Assembly: GCF_001625565.1 (NCBI RefSeq)
Contig: NZ_AUXS01000011.1
Location: 62,001 to 126,000, forward strand
Length of the DNA stretch: 64,000 nt
Direction of reading: 5' to 3'
From: Pseudoalteromonas luteoviolacea NCIMB 1944
GTDB lineage: Bacteria; Pseudomonadota; Gammaproteobacteria; Enterobacterales; Alteromonadaceae
Positions 17,399 through 26,575 of this stretch are shown here, piece after piece (the stretch's first letter is position 1; each line of letters begins with the position of its first letter). The notes beneath the pieces were generated by a model that saw only the letters and a program-made list of their open reading frames with translations, was not told the DNA's origin and made no database searches. Made by a program: the position numbers and the translations under genes.

Positions 17399-17905
17399 CT
17401 AATTAAAACAGGGGCTAGCCTTCAAAGTTTGGCTGTCTCGCTGCCTAGCAAACACTTCATGTTGCTGCAGTCGCAGCAGCTCCTTTTGGCTTGCAGGGCT
17501 GTTCGCTGGCAAATACGTTTTATCTATTGAAGGCATTACGAAATCGAAAATAAGTTTGACACGGGGTATGTGAAAATCGGAGCTAATTATTATGATTTTT
17601 GTGGCCTTGTGCATTGATAGCAGTGGATAAGTCAACGTTGCATCTTCAATAGTAAAACGACTGTGTGCATCCTCTAGGAATTGATTTTGCGCTACTCCAT
17701 GGCGGATTAAATACTGGCGATTATATTTCGCATGTGAGGCTTTGGTTTGGTTGAAATTTTTACCAAAGCCTCCCGTACATATGATTTTACTAGTCTGATC
17801 AGAGTCCAATACATCGAGCGCGAGTTGACAACGTGCAATTGAAAGTGGGGATAATTGCCCATATTGGTCATTTTTATGCCCTAATACAATAATCACGCTG
17901 CTCAT
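17399..17905 (-). CDS. DUF218 (YdcF/SanA/ElyC)-like protein
   Basis: This 168-residue protein matches the DUF218 fold: an initial strand VIIVLGHKND, the Gly-rich KIICTGGFGKN, and the block IIIISSDFHIPRVKLIF, which corresponds to the conserved S-(x)-H-x-x-R region. Family members affect envelope integrity or bind nucleotide-like ligands, but the reaction is not settled. Unlike SanA or ElyC, it has no N-terminal membrane anchor, so it should be cytoplasmic, like YdcF. The ATG at 17905 has GAGG six bases upstream. It follows the alpha/beta hydrolase gene by 61 bp on the same strand and may be co-transcribed with it. Confidence 0.8.
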   Translation of the reverse strand: MSSVIIVLGHKNDQYGQLSPLSIARCQLALDVLDSDQTSKIICTGGFGKNFNQTKASHAKYNRQYLIRHGVAQNQFLEDAHSRFTIEDATLTYPLLSMHKATKIIIISSDFHIPRVKLIFDFVMPSIDKTYLPANSPASQKELLRLQQHEVFARQRDSQTLKASPCFN

Positions 17906-17966
17906 CAAATACCTCTTTTGTTATAAAAAACCTACGAATGCGCGCTTGGCAACCGATTAGTTAGAT

Positions 17967-18704
17967 TTAAGGTGTTAGTTGCTGTGTAAACCAATGGCTC
18001 AGTGTGTATGCTAGGTTTTTATCCTGTTCTAACAGTGGATAACCGTGCCCTTTTCCTTTATATACTAAAAATCGACTATTGGCGTTTTTGGACTCAGTGA
18101 ATAAAGTTTGTGCACTGGTGTAAGTCGTACCATCTTCTTCCGCTGCGATGATCACTGTTGGTTTATTTGATAAATCATCTACATATTTTTGAATATTACT
18201 ATAGCTTTGTGCCGAAGAGAAAAAGCCGATCGCAGACACTGGGTTGTTCTGTGCCAGTGTAATGGCTTGAGAACCTCCGCAACTTGCTCCTATGACGCCT
18301 ATTTTTCCATTTTCTCCGACTTTATTTCTAAGAAACTCGTAGGCTATTTCTACATCTTGAGGCCAGTGTCGAGTCATGTTTTTCCACGCTGAGGCTCTTT
18401 CTTGTTTCTTCATTTTGGCAATTTCGCTGACGTCAAATGCTGAGCTTTTACTCTCGCCATAGCCTCTAAAATCGATACTCAATGCGTGGCTACCTTGCTC
18501 TGAAAGTAGTTTTCCAATCTGGTTGTACATAGAGCGATTGAAATTACACTGGTGCAACATCAGTACTGCTGTGTTATTCGACTTTTCGGCACTAAAGTAG
18601 CTTGCCTTAAGCATAAAGCCATCGTTAGCTGGTAGATCGATATGAGAGTCGGCAACGCTGTTGAATGCCAAAAATAAGGCTGCAAGCTGTATTGTTGTTT
18701 TCAT
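17967..18704 (-). CDS. Secreted alpha/beta hydrolase (dienelactone hydrolase-like)
   Basis: This 245-residue protein has a signal peptide (MKTTIQLAALFLAFNSVA, cut before DSHIDL) and an alpha/beta hydrolase body. The expected elements are the oxyanion-region strand VLMLHQCNFNRSM, the nucleophile elbow GASCGGS with Ser as nucleophile, the acid in AAEEDGTTY, and the histidine in KGKGHGYPL. It likely cleaves an ester or similar bond in the periplasm. The Cys next to the nucleophile is worth noting because dienelactone hydrolases use Cys. An AGGAA ribosome-binding site supports the ATG at 18704. The DUF218 gene follows. Confidence 0.85.
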   Translation of the reverse strand: MKTTIQLAALFLAFNSVADSHIDLPANDGFMLKASYFSAEKSNNTAVLMLHQCNFNRSMYNQIGKLLSEQGSHALSIDFRGYGESKSSAFDVSEIAKMKKQERASAWKNMTRHWPQDVEIAYEFLRNKVGENGKIGVIGASCGGSQAITLAQNNPVSAIGFFSSAQSYSNIQKYVDDLSNKPTVIIAAEEDGTTYTSAQTLFTESKNANSRFLVYKGKGHGYPLLEQDKNLAYTLSHWFTQQLTP

Positions 18705-19113
18705 CACGGTTCCTTTGCTTTTTTGTTTAAAATGGCATCAATTTTTCCAACTACCAACTATCTTGCGGTGAACAAACAAGATGGTTAGACACATGTCTTG
18801 TAGAGCCGTAAAAAGTATGAGGTCAACGTCGTAAATCGCACTGCACTCAACTTGGCATCGTCAGGTTGAATATAGTTGCTTAAATAAAGAAGCCAGACCT
18901 ACAAAATTAAAACCTGTTTGCAAAAAAATGACACTAATCACGCTGCTACCAAGCATCATGTTTCAATGATAAAAAATCGATTAAATTTATCTATCTATAA
19001 TTATCAATGGTATAGCTCTATCAAAAGTCTATTTTAGCAATTAATAGATAAGCTTTAAGACCTATTAGCCCCACCTAGCACATATTCAAGTGGCAAATTA
19101 ATTAGGAGCTATT
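18705..19113. other. Divergent promoter region
   Basis: These 410 bp separate the divergent hydrolase and SUMF1-type genes. The right half is AT-rich, as expected for promoters. I see no gene or clear operator. Confidence 0.5.
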
Positions 19114-20778
19114 ATGAGATTACACCCTGTATTTATGAGCGCATTTTCTGTGCTGTCAGTTGCCACAATGTTTCCTGCTCAAAGCGGTCAAACTAAGTAT
19201 ATTGAGCCGCCAATGGCGAGCATTCCAAAAGGCACATTTGTGATGGGAAGTGAGCAGGGACGGGAGGATGAAAAACCGACTCGCAAAGTATCAGTGCCTG
19301 CTTTTCAAATGGCAAAATATGAAGTCACAGTTGCAGAGTATAGGAAGTTCATCGAAGCAACAGGATATGAATATACCCAAGGGTGTGCACACCGAATTGG
19401 TCGTCGTTGGTTCGGCAGCGGAGAGCGCGATGGTACTTGGGATGACAATATATACGTGTTAAGTGAATTTCACCCTGTGGTGTGTGTTTCGCGCAAGGAT
19501 GCTGTGAATTATGCCAAATGGTTGTCAAAAGTGTCAGGTAAACACTATCGCTTGCCTACCGAAGCCGAGTGGGAATACGCCGCACGTGCAGGCACAACAA
19601 CAAAATACTACTTTGGTGATGAGGGCAAAAGCCAAAACGCTTGCCGGTATTCTAATGTAGCAGATTTACATGCGTATTCGCTGACAGAGAAATTGTATAA
19701 TGCTTCATATGGTGGCGGTTATACCGTTAATGATTGCAATGACAATGAGGTTCTCATTTCAACCGTTGGTTTATATGAACCAAACCGCTTTGGTGTATAT
19801 GATATGATAGGCAATGTGGTTGAGCGCGTTGCTGATTGTTACAAAGACTCCTATCAAGGTGCACCTACCGATGGCAGTGCAGTAAAAGAAAATGGCTGTG
19901 AAGTGTATGTCGGACGTGGTGGAAGTTGGCATTGGGCTGCACATACCTCGAGTCAACGCATGTCCATGAATGAAGACTTCTTTGCGGCACTTGAAGGGTT
20001 TAGGCTAGTTAGAGACACAAAAGGAAAAGATATCCCAGCCAGTCAAGGGACGCCATGGTTTGTTAAAAAATTGAGTGCAGCTCAGCAAAAAGTAAAAGCC
20101 AAACATGTTCGTGAAAACCCTAAATACCCCACTAAACCAAAAAATTTAAAGGTTTCGAGTCATGACAATGGCAATAATAAAGTGACCTGGCAATCAGCTG
20201 GTAAAGGCCAAGTTACTGGCTATCAAGTATATCGACAAGATCCTTTGAAAAACGTCAGTACGCTACTGGCTAAAAACCACAAAACAGCGCACTTTATCGA
20301 TAAAAAACCGTTGCAACACAATGCCAGATACCATGTCATTGCACTCAATGGTGATGCTAAAAGTTTGCCAAGTGCCAGTGCTGACAGTGGTTCAAAAACA
20401 GCCCATGTGATCCCATCACGTATTCAAGGTGAAGCATTTAACTTTGCGCCCGGTGTGGATGTGATCAACTCCGGTTTTGAACCAGAGTCTGACAAGATCA
20501 TTAGCTCTATCGGCAAGAGTAAAGCGAGTTATTTCCTTGCAGCAAAAGAAGCTGGAAAGTACAAAATGGATATTCGTTTGTTCCACTCAGGTGCTGACCA
20601 ACGTTACTGGATTAAAGTGAATGGCAATGTGATTACAACCCCTGCATTGTCTGGAGAGCGCGGTTGGAAAACAATACAAGGTATTGAGGTAAACTTAAGT
20701 AAAGGACGTCACACATTAACAGTGCAAGGAGAAGCCTCTTTATTCGCAGTAAACTGGTTTGATATTCAAAAAATGTAA
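19114..20778 (+). CDS. Secreted SUMF1/FGE-sulfatase-domain protein with FN3 and CBM6-like domains
   Basis: This 554-residue protein has an N-terminal signal peptide. A formylglycine-generating-enzyme (SUMF1) domain covers about residues 35-310: IPKGTFVMGSEQGREDEKP, YRLPTEAEWEYAARAGT, FGVYDMIGNVVERVADCYKDSY, and VGRGGSWH. A fibronectin-III domain follows at about 345-430 (TGYQVYRQDPLKN) and a carbohydrate-binding-like beta-sandwich at about 440-554 (RIQGEAFNFAPGV, HTLTVQGEASLFAVNWFDIQ). The SUMF1 fold also serves as a plain binding module, and the copper-binding Cys pair of true FGEs is not evident, so sulfatase activation is doubtful. A surface binding role is more likely. An AGGAG ribosome-binding site supports the start. 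A regulator-gene fragment follows its stop. Confidence 0.85.
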   Translation: MRLHPVFMSAFSVLSVATMFPAQSGQTKYIEPPMASIPKGTFVMGSEQGREDEKPTRKVSVPAFQMAKYEVTVAEYRKFIEATGYEYTQGCAHRIGRRWFGSGERDGTWDDNIYVLSEFHPVVCVSRKDAVNYAKWLSKVSGKHYRLPTEAEWEYAARAGTTTKYYFGDEGKSQNACRYSNVADLHAYSLTEKLYNASYGGGYTVNDCNDNEVLISTVGLYEPNRFGVYDMIGNVVERVADCYKDSYQGAPTDGSAVKENGCEVYVGRGGSWHWAAHTSSQRMSMNEDFFAALEGFRLVRDTKGKDIPASQGTPWFVKKLSAAQQKVKAKHVRENPKYPTKPKNLKVSSHDNGNNKVTWQSAGKGQVTGYQVYRQDPLKNVSTLLAKNHKTAHFIDKKPLQHNARYHVIALNGDAKSLPSASADSGSKTAHVIPSRIQGEAFNFAPGVDVINSGFEPESDKIISSIGKSKASYFLAAKEAGKYKMDIRLFHSGADQRYWIKVNGNVITTPALSGERGWKTIQGIEVNLSKGRHTLTVQGEASLFAVNWFDIQKM

Positions 20779-20786
20779 TACTGACC

Positions 20787-20998
20787 GGATGCAACATATT
20801 GACTGGGTAGGACTCGATATGGCTCTCAAACTATTGGGGTTGGGAGCCGAGCTGCAAGACGAAACCGATGTTATGACCTGCCGTCACTACATGCAAAACA
20901 GAGCTCGCACCCGATACCAGTGTGTTAACCGAGAAAAGTTCTCAAAATTGAGGTGGATTAACCCTTGTGAGCAGAACAAGAAAAAATCTAGCAGATAG
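20787..20998 (+). pseudogene. 3' fragment of a CadC-like regulator gene
   Basis: Starting eight bases after the SUMF1-type stop, a frame reads MQHIDWVGLDMALKLLGLGA and continues to a stop at 20996-20998. It corresponds to the last 65 residues of the regulator at 28211-30079 (MQHIDWVGLDMALKLLELGA there). The two agree at most bases, with substitutions scattered along the whole length and an altered end (KKKSSR instead of KKKI). There is no start, promoter or upstream domain, so it is a relic of a duplicated or replaced gene. It lies on the plus strand, opposite to the intact copy. Confidence 0.88.
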
Positions 20999-21007
20999 CT
21001 ATGAACG

Positions 21008-21046
21008 AAAAACGGACTTTAACATTTGATTATCAATGCCGTTTTT
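21008..21046 (+). terminator. Possible terminator after the SUMF1/fragment unit
   Basis: AAAAACGG (21008-21015) and CCGTTTTT (21039-21046) form an 8-bp stem whose distal arm ends in T. The loop of 23 nt is long, so the call is tentative. Confidence 0.35.
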
Positions 21047-21066
21047 AATTACAAAGCAAGCGAATG

Positions 21067-21114
21067 TCCCCATCCTCAGAAAAAGAGCAAATCGCTCATT
21101 TTTGATTATGGGGA
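21067..21114. terminator. Nested inverted repeat, likely terminator of the GFA/SRPBCC unit
   Basis: An outer pair TCCCCAT (21067-21073) and ATGGGGA (21108-21114) encloses AAAAAGAGC-AAATC-GCTC-A-TTTTT at 21080-21103. On the minus strand the inner hairpin ends in TTTTTC, which would end transcripts from the gene at 21280. Confidence 0.55.
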
Positions 21115-21279
21115 AATTCTAACGTGAAATGAAAGCCAGAAGTATTTATATTTCGATGGTTTAGGTGATAACCTTCTAAAAATCAAAGTGCTCAATTGAC
21201 GTACTATCTAGGAAAAATCTTACTTAGCTTGTTTTTTCTTAAATCTTCTCGTTTTGTTTATGTAACTTAAATGAGCTAT

Positions 21280-21714
21280 TTACTCTTGTTTAAGCACGAC
21301 TTTTTTGTTGGGGTTTTCTGCAAAGACGTTAACACCTTCTGGAAATTGAAACCAAGGCAATGCTTTACTTCCCCATGCATGTAAAGGAGGCGTGATCCAG
21401 TTCGGGTCATCAAAACTACCGCCGGCAACCGCGATGCCGTTAGGCATAGCTTGGGCCGTCCACATTATTGTTGTCCCGCATTTTGTACAGAAGCGGTGAG
21501 TCACACTTCTTTCGCTATCTGCTATTCGCGTATATTCTTTGTATTCACCTTGTAATTTAAGGTTTTCTTTTGGAAAAAAGCAGCCCATACCAAAGGCAGA
21601 ACCTGTACGTTTTTTGCAGGCAGTACAGTGGCAAATAGCTAAACCCATTGGGTCCCCTGAGACTTCATAATTAAATTCACCACAAGCGCACGATCCAGTT
21701 TTTACGGTAGTCAT
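21280..21714 (-). CDS. GFA-family (CENP-V/GFA) zinc protein
   Basis: This 144-residue cytoplasmic protein belongs to the GFA family, named for a glutathione-dependent formaldehyde-activating enzyme, although most members have no proven activity. The zinc ligands are visible: Cys9 and Cys11 (SCACGE), Cys28, Cys30 and Cys33 (CHCTACKK), and Cys76 and Cys79 (FCTKCGT). The length is normal for the family. It follows an SRPBCC gene by 50 bp on the same strand, so the two are probably co-transcribed. A role in handling thiol adducts is possible but unproven. A terminator-like repeat lies downstream at 21067-21114. Confidence 0.92.
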   Translation of the reverse strand: MTTVKTGSCACGEFNYEVSGDPMGLAICHCTACKKRTGSAFGMGCFFPKENLKLQGEYKEYTRIADSERSVTHRFCTKCGTTIMWTAQAMPNGIAVAGGSFDDPNWITPPLHAWGSKALPWFQFPEGVNVFAENPNKKVVLKQE

Positions 21715-21764
21715 ATATATCTCGTTTTTAGTTATTTACTTTAGATTAATGATGAAGTTATGGT

Positions 21765-22253
21765 TTATACAGGCTGCATAACGCCCGCTGATTCACAATG
21801 GGCTTTAAATGCCTTGTTCAAGTCTTTAAAGCTCTTGGTTAAACCAAGCTTAAGTAACGGATAAAGTAAGTAACCATGAGCTTTAAGTGTCGGCTTAGCT
21901 TGGAAAGAAAGTAACGTGCGATCAGTTGATACAGCGGTGAGGGTAAAGGTTACATCGTTACTGCGTACCGGAAATAGTTTTGGCGCATTTTTCACTTCCA
22001 CTTTCATTGAGAGCGTGCCGTTGGCGCTGTCATAGTTTGTAATTATTTCCTCTGCTTTTAGGCCATTAGGTTTATCGCTTAATTCACAAACTCGACCAGC
22101 ACAACTTGCACCTTCCAATTGGGTATGTGCTTTCAGTGCGTAAGATTTTTTAACAGCTGGAAACCATAATTGAATGCTCGTGAAATCCTCTGCCAGCAGC
22201 TTCCATACGGAGTCTTTATCTAAGTTTATTTCGATAGCGGTAGCTATATTCAT
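21765..22253 (-). CDS. SRPBCC-family (polyketide cyclase/START-like) protein
   Basis: This 162-residue cytoplasmic protein has the SRPBCC pattern: an opening strand with charged helix IEINLDKDSVWKLLAEDFTSIQLWFPAVKKS, a Cys-containing GASCAGRVCELSD segment, central strands VTFTLTAVSTDRTLLSF and a long C-terminal helix (FKDLNKAFKAHCES). Such proteins bind hydrophobic ligands. It is the first gene of a unit with the GFA protein and is divergent from a LysR regulator 92 bp away, which likely controls both. The ligand is unknown. Four cysteines are present, more than usual, which may relate to the thiol chemistry suggested by the GFA partner. Confidence 0.82.
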   Translation of the reverse strand: MNIATAIEINLDKDSVWKLLAEDFTSIQLWFPAVKKSYALKAHTQLEGASCAGRVCELSDKPNGLKAEEIITNYDSANGTLSMKVEVKNAPKLFPVRSNDVTFTLTAVSTDRTLLSFQAKPTLKAHGYLLYPLLKLGLTKSFKDLNKAFKAHCESAGVMQPV

Positions 22254-22345
22254 GTTTTTGTCCCAAGTTCAAAGTTTCAATTTATTGACATGAAATGATT
22301 TTAAATGGACACTCAGCATTCCGATATAGCAAAAAAGAGACCTTT

Positions 22346-23257
22346 GTGGTGCATAAAAGTTCCATAGACTGGCAGGATGTTCAGTTTTTTGTTCATGTTG
22401 CAAGAGCAGGCAGTGCAAGAGCAACGGCTGAAGCACTGGGTGTTAGTCATACCACAGTTAAGCGTCGTATAGATAATTTGGAAAAACAGCTTGGTACGCG
22501 TTTATTTGAACGAAAGGTGACAGGCTTTAAGCTTACCAATGAAGGGAAAACAATGATGAGCCATGCCACCCAAGCTGAAGATGCCATTTTAAGTGCTGAG
22601 CGCCAGCTACAGGGCAAAGATCACGAATTAAGTGGTGAGATCCACTTAACTTTGCCAGATGTGTTAGCTCATGAGCTGCTTATGCCACATTTGCATCAGT
22701 TTACTGAGCAATATCCAGCGATAGATATTGAAGTACTTATTTCCAGCCAAGTACTTAACATCTCTTCAAGAGAATCAGATATTGCGGTGCGGATATTGGG
22801 ATTTGGTAAACAACCACCAGAACCTTTGATTGGCAGGAAGTTAGCGACGATTAGTAGCTGCTTTTATGTCAGTGAAAACTACCTTGAAAATAGAGACTTA
22901 GAAGCAAAAGACACGGATGCCTGCTTTTTAGGGTGGGGTGAAACAGATACTAACCCAGAGTGGATAAAAATATCTCCATATCCCAATATAAAAAGGCGTT
23001 ATAACTTTAATACCGCGGCGTTACAAGCCCAAGCACTAAAAGCAGGGTTAGGGATCGCTATGTTACCTTGTTTCTTTGCGGATAAACTTGAAGGAGTGAT
23101 GCGCTTACCCGATTGTGAACCTATGTTAAATCATGAGGTCTGGTTACTGTCTCACCCGGATCATAGGGATGTAACACGGTTAAGGCGTTTTAGAGAGTTT
23201 TTAGTGGACTTGTTTGAGAGCAAAAAAAAGGCATTGTTAGGACAGCAACAAAGCTAG
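22346..23257 (+). CDS. LysR-family transcriptional regulator
   Basis: This LysR protein has the N-terminal winged helix (WQDVQFFVHVARAGSARATAEALGVSHTTVKRRIDNLEKQLGTRLFE) and the effector-binding domain behind it. I place the start at the GTG at 22346, giving 303 residues and a helix-turn-helix near the N-terminus as is normal; the ATG at 22295 would add 17 residues with no ribosome-binding site, whereas AGAG precedes the GTG closely. The HTH sequence is of the single-copy, GcvA-unlike type often found controlling divergent oxidoreductase or small-enzyme genes. Here the divergent unit is SRPBCC-GFA, its probable target. Confidence 0.9.
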   Translation: MVHKSSIDWQDVQFFVHVARAGSARATAEALGVSHTTVKRRIDNLEKQLGTRLFERKVTGFKLTNEGKTMMSHATQAEDAILSAERQLQGKDHELSGEIHLTLPDVLAHELLMPHLHQFTEQYPAIDIEVLISSQVLNISSRESDIAVRILGFGKQPPEPLIGRKLATISSCFYVSENYLENRDLEAKDTDACFLGWGETDTNPEWIKISPYPNIKRRYNFNTAALQAQALKAGLGIAMLPCFFADKLEGVMRLPDCEPMLNHEVWLLSHPDHRDVTRLRRFREFLVDLFESKKKALLGQQQS

Positions 23258-24190
23258 ACGAAGCAGTAAGTCCAAATTTTCATATGTTGTTGCTCTCAAG
23301 TAATTTAACTTTGTCCATACAAAAGGTGAGCAATGTTGTGCAAAAACTCACAACGTGTGAGGAGCAGCGCCATAGGCTTGGTATTTTCTATTCCTTCGTT
23401 TACGGGTATAGCTCAGAGGTAACGTTGCTCGCACCTTTTTGCGCTGTGATTATAATCAACAGCTTAAAAAAAGCAGACTATCAGAATTAGTTGAACCTAA
23501 CATGTCAGTTCGGGAACATACTTATCCAACCAAAAAAATTTATAAGTAATTGACTTTAAGTTGAAAGTTTAAATTTCGACAGTGTCGGTGCCAATAGTCA
23601 ACTTCATTTATCGTTAAGAGTTGGCGTAGGGACTTCTATAATGGACGACATAAAAATACAGTGTGTTGCTCATGTATCAAGTTCGACTAATAGGGCTTAG
23701 TCAACCCCGATTTTCTGATACAGACCAGTAACAGACACCGATGATAGTCAGCATAGCTTCCATTTCAATGAGAAATCATGTTGTGGTAACTCCCGAGTAA
23801 TTAAGCTACCTAAAACAGTACGGAAACAGCCAATCAAGTCCGGCTAGTGACAGTATTAAAGAAACCTGTAAAAATTATTGTGACCATTGTGAACGATAAC
23901 GCCATGCCAGTAAACAATAAAAGTTGGTTAAAATACGAGGCAAAGGAGCATTGGCATCAATCATTTATCTGTCCTTTTGGAATATTAAAAGTTTCTCTTA
24001 ATATGCATTGATTATACTGAAGAGATAATCACTCTAGGACAAGCTGATAAAACTAACTTCCACATCCATGTTTAATTTTAATATTAGTTAATTTCTAGCT
24101 TGTCCAAATGTCAAACTTCCGCAATGAAACCGAAATATAAAGCGAGAAAGGAGTAGTTAAACCGTTACTTAAGTAACAGTAGATTCAAGG
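23258..24190. other. Longest gene-free stretch (933 bp)
   Basis: Every frame is broken and no ribosome-binding-site-plus-ORF looks real. A short piece at 23403-23430 resembles the 5' half of a tRNA but does not continue. Long non-coding DNA here between a LysR gene and a peptidase suggests a decayed gene, but I cannot identify it. Confidence 0.4.
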
Positions 24191-25576
24191 TCAACTTTTA
24201 ATACGTTGCTTCATAATTATTTCCTCTAACTCATAAATTGTATTTTCAGGCTCAGCTGAGTTTACAGGTAAAACTATATCAGGCTCTATCGGTTCATGAC
24301 ATTTCACTGCACCAGCTGAGCGAGTAAATATAGCTGTTGGTATGGTCACTTCCAGATTAGAGCCAGCTAATTTGAATGGTTGAATTCTACCCGTAGTACA
24401 TGACCGTACTCCAGTTCGCTGACCTACAATTACTGCTTGTTCAGCATCTTGAAATGCGGTTAGAAACAAGATTGTCGATGAGTAACTCAATGGTCCCATT
24501 AATAAATAAGCTTTACCGGGAATTTTTTGATTTTCTTTCCCTGATACGGGTATAAGCGGTTTATACGGGCGTTCAACTATTGCGCCTAAGTCACCTTTTG
24601 CCGGCCCTAATTTCAAGTTACGCTCAGTGAGGCGAACTTTATATTTAGATATAAATGGAAATGGCTTTGAGGCGACATAAGGCGAAATACCTCTTTGCCA
24701 GTAATGATCCGTTCCACCAGGGTTAGTACGTACATCTATAATAACGTCTTGCACTTTTGCTTGCTTAAATAGCAGCCAAGTCTCTTCCATAAACTTAAAA
24801 AATGATTCTTCAAGGTAAGGAGGGTAATAGAATCTATCGATACGTAAATAGCCAATATTGTTATTTAAAACCTTTCGATTAAGAAAGTCATCGATGGTGA
24901 AGGTAGATTTATCACTCTCGCCAAAGACGCCATCAATCACAACCTCTCGCCGCTTAGAGTCACTGTATATTTCAAAGTGATAAGCTCCTGAATCTCCATA
25001 CATTAGCCAGAACATCTTAGCAAACCTATCTGAAGCCAGAGCTTGACGGTGGATTAAAGAATCACCATGCATCCGGCTTAAAATTGTGTCAATCACATCA
25101 CTTGCATCACTACCGTTTATCTTGGTTATTTCATCACCAAACATTATATCAAGTGACTCGTATTTGTTGGTATTGACGTAAAGCTTATTCGATTTACTGA
25201 TCCGTATATCAATTGGAAAAAGTTGTCCCCCGTTTGCAATATGCTGGTTATAGTTTTTATTTAGTTTGGGATAAAAAATTGCCATATGACCATCAGAGAA
25301 AAATGGATTGAGTTGAGCCATATATTTCCATGCTTCCAATTGGCTAAGCGGTGTATTTAGCTCCTCTGACAATTTATTTATATGTAGCTTTGCTGCTTCT
25401 ACATCCATCGTAAAGCTCGGATCAGGGTGTGTAGAATCCAGTAGCTCCTTGAGCTGTACAAAATCACTTTTGAGTGCCTCGACCGAAATTAATGTCGTTT
25501 TCGATTGATTAAGTTGTTGAGGTGATGAACAGGCCATTAATAGAGCTACACCTAATAAAACTAATGTTATTTTCAT
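24191..25576 (-). CDS. S41-family (C-terminal-processing-like) peptidase lipoprotein
   Basis: This 461-residue protein has a lipoprotein signal (LLMACSS, Cys at residue 16). A helical N-terminal part (about 30-110) is followed by a PDZ-like region (about 130-190, KLYVNTNKYESLDIMFGDEITKING) and the S41 catalytic core (about 240-440), recognisable by NNIGYLRIDRF, VIIDVRTNPGG and LLMGPLSYSS, where the serine in the YSS motif is the probable nucleophile. It probably cleaves peptides at the outer-membrane or periplasmic face. An AAGG ribosome-binding site supports the ATG. It is divergent from a LysR regulator at 25694, which may control it. Confidence 0.88.
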   Translation of the reverse strand: MKITLVLLGVALLMACSSPQQLNQSKTTLISVEALKSDFVQLKELLDSTHPDPSFTMDVEAAKLHINKLSEELNTPLSQLEAWKYMAQLNPFFSDGHMAIFYPKLNKNYNQHIANGGQLFPIDIRISKSNKLYVNTNKYESLDIMFGDEITKINGSDASDVIDTILSRMHGDSLIHRQALASDRFAKMFWLMYGDSGAYHFEIYSDSKRREVVIDGVFGESDKSTFTIDDFLNRKVLNNNIGYLRIDRFYYPPYLEESFFKFMEETWLLFKQAKVQDVIIDVRTNPGGTDHYWQRGISPYVASKPFPFISKYKVRLTERNLKLGPAKGDLGAIVERPYKPLIPVSGKENQKIPGKAYLLMGPLSYSSTILFLTAFQDAEQAVIVGQRTGVRSCTTGRIQPFKLAGSNLEVTIPTAIFTRSAGAVKCHEPIEPDIVLPVNSAEPENTIYELEEIIMKQRIKS

Positions 25577-25693
25577 GTAATACCTTAATTATAATAAGTT
25601 TTATAGATAGACAGTTTCAATTTACAATCTTTATCCCATGAAATAAAATGATAAGAACTAACGTGCTCATGAATAAAAATAATAAGGAATGTT

Positions 25694-26575
25694 GTGAGTA
25701 AGCTACCACCATTAAAATCTATGCAAGCATTTGAAGCCACAGCACGGCATTTGAGCTTTAGCCTAGCTGCACAAGAACTATGTGTAAGCCAAAGTGCAAT
25801 TAGTCATCAAATTAAATCATTAGAAGCATTTTTAAACAAAAAGCTATTTATAAGGAGCAACAATAAAATTTCTTTAACAGGAGATGGTGATATTTTTTTC
25901 TCAGTGATAAAAGATTGCTTTAAGCGAATGCAAACGGTAACTGATCACCTTATCCTCGAAAAGAATGTTAAGCTCAAAGTGATAGCACAAACCGCCGTCG
26001 CGGTAGAATGGTTAGCACCGAGAATACCAGAGTTTTATGAATTAAACCCCGACATTAGCATAGACCTTTCAATGACAGGAGAAGCAGAATTAGCAGAGCC
26101 GTCTGAGTACGATGTTTTAGTCGGTTCCTGGCCTGCCCCACCAAATTTTATTACTCAACAGATAAGAGAGGAAAACTGGTTTCCAGTTTGCGCGCCAGAA
26201 ATATATAAGCAATTAGACTTAGATAGGCCTCAATCCTTGTTAGACTTCCCTCTCATAAGCTCTGAGAACGGACAGGATTGGCTAATTTGGATACAACAAC
26301 AAAAACTAGAGACACCTAAAAACTTAACAATACAACACGTAAGCCATGGGTTGTTAGCTGCTAAAATAGCACAAGGGAACGGCGGTATAGCTATGAGTTG
26401 CGACTTTATTATTAATGATCTCATCAAACAAGGCCAGCTTATTGCGCTGGATACATTAAGCTTCCATTTGCCTTGGGGGGATTTTTTCATTCACTTTAGC
26501 GCAGGAAGTCATTACCGCGATAAAATTGAAATCTTTGTTGGTTGGCTAGTCGACCTATGTAACGAGGTAAAATAA
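25694..26575 (+). CDS. GcvA-like LysR transcriptional regulator
   Basis: This 293-residue regulator begins LPPLKSMQAFEATARHLSFSLAAQELCVSQSAISHQIKSLE, the N-terminus typical of the GcvA/AmpR group of LysR proteins, followed by a normal effector-binding domain. It uses a GTG start at 25694, preceded by AAGGA. The divergent S41 peptidase gene lies 117 bp away and is its likely target, because GcvA-like regulators commonly control the divergent neighbour. The ligand is unknown. Confidence 0.92.
   Translation: MSKLPPLKSMQAFEATARHLSFSLAAQELCVSQSAISHQIKSLEAFLNKKLFIRSNNKISLTGDGDIFFSVIKDCFKRMQTVTDHLILEKNVKLKVIAQTAVAVEWLAPRIPEFYELNPDISIDLSMTGEAELAEPSEYDVLVGSWPAPPNFITQQIREENWFPVCAPEIYKQLDLDRPQSLLDFPLISSENGQDWLIWIQQQKLETPKNLTIQHVSHGLLAAKIAQGNGGIAMSCDFIINDLIKQGQLIALDTLSFHLPWGDFFIHFSAGSHYRDKIEIFVGWLVDLCNEVK

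Noticed and set aside
23403..23430. Piece resembling the 5' half of a tRNA (GGGTATAGCTCAGAGG)
   Set aside because: No anticodon stem, T-arm or acceptor-stem partner follows, so it is not a tRNA gene.
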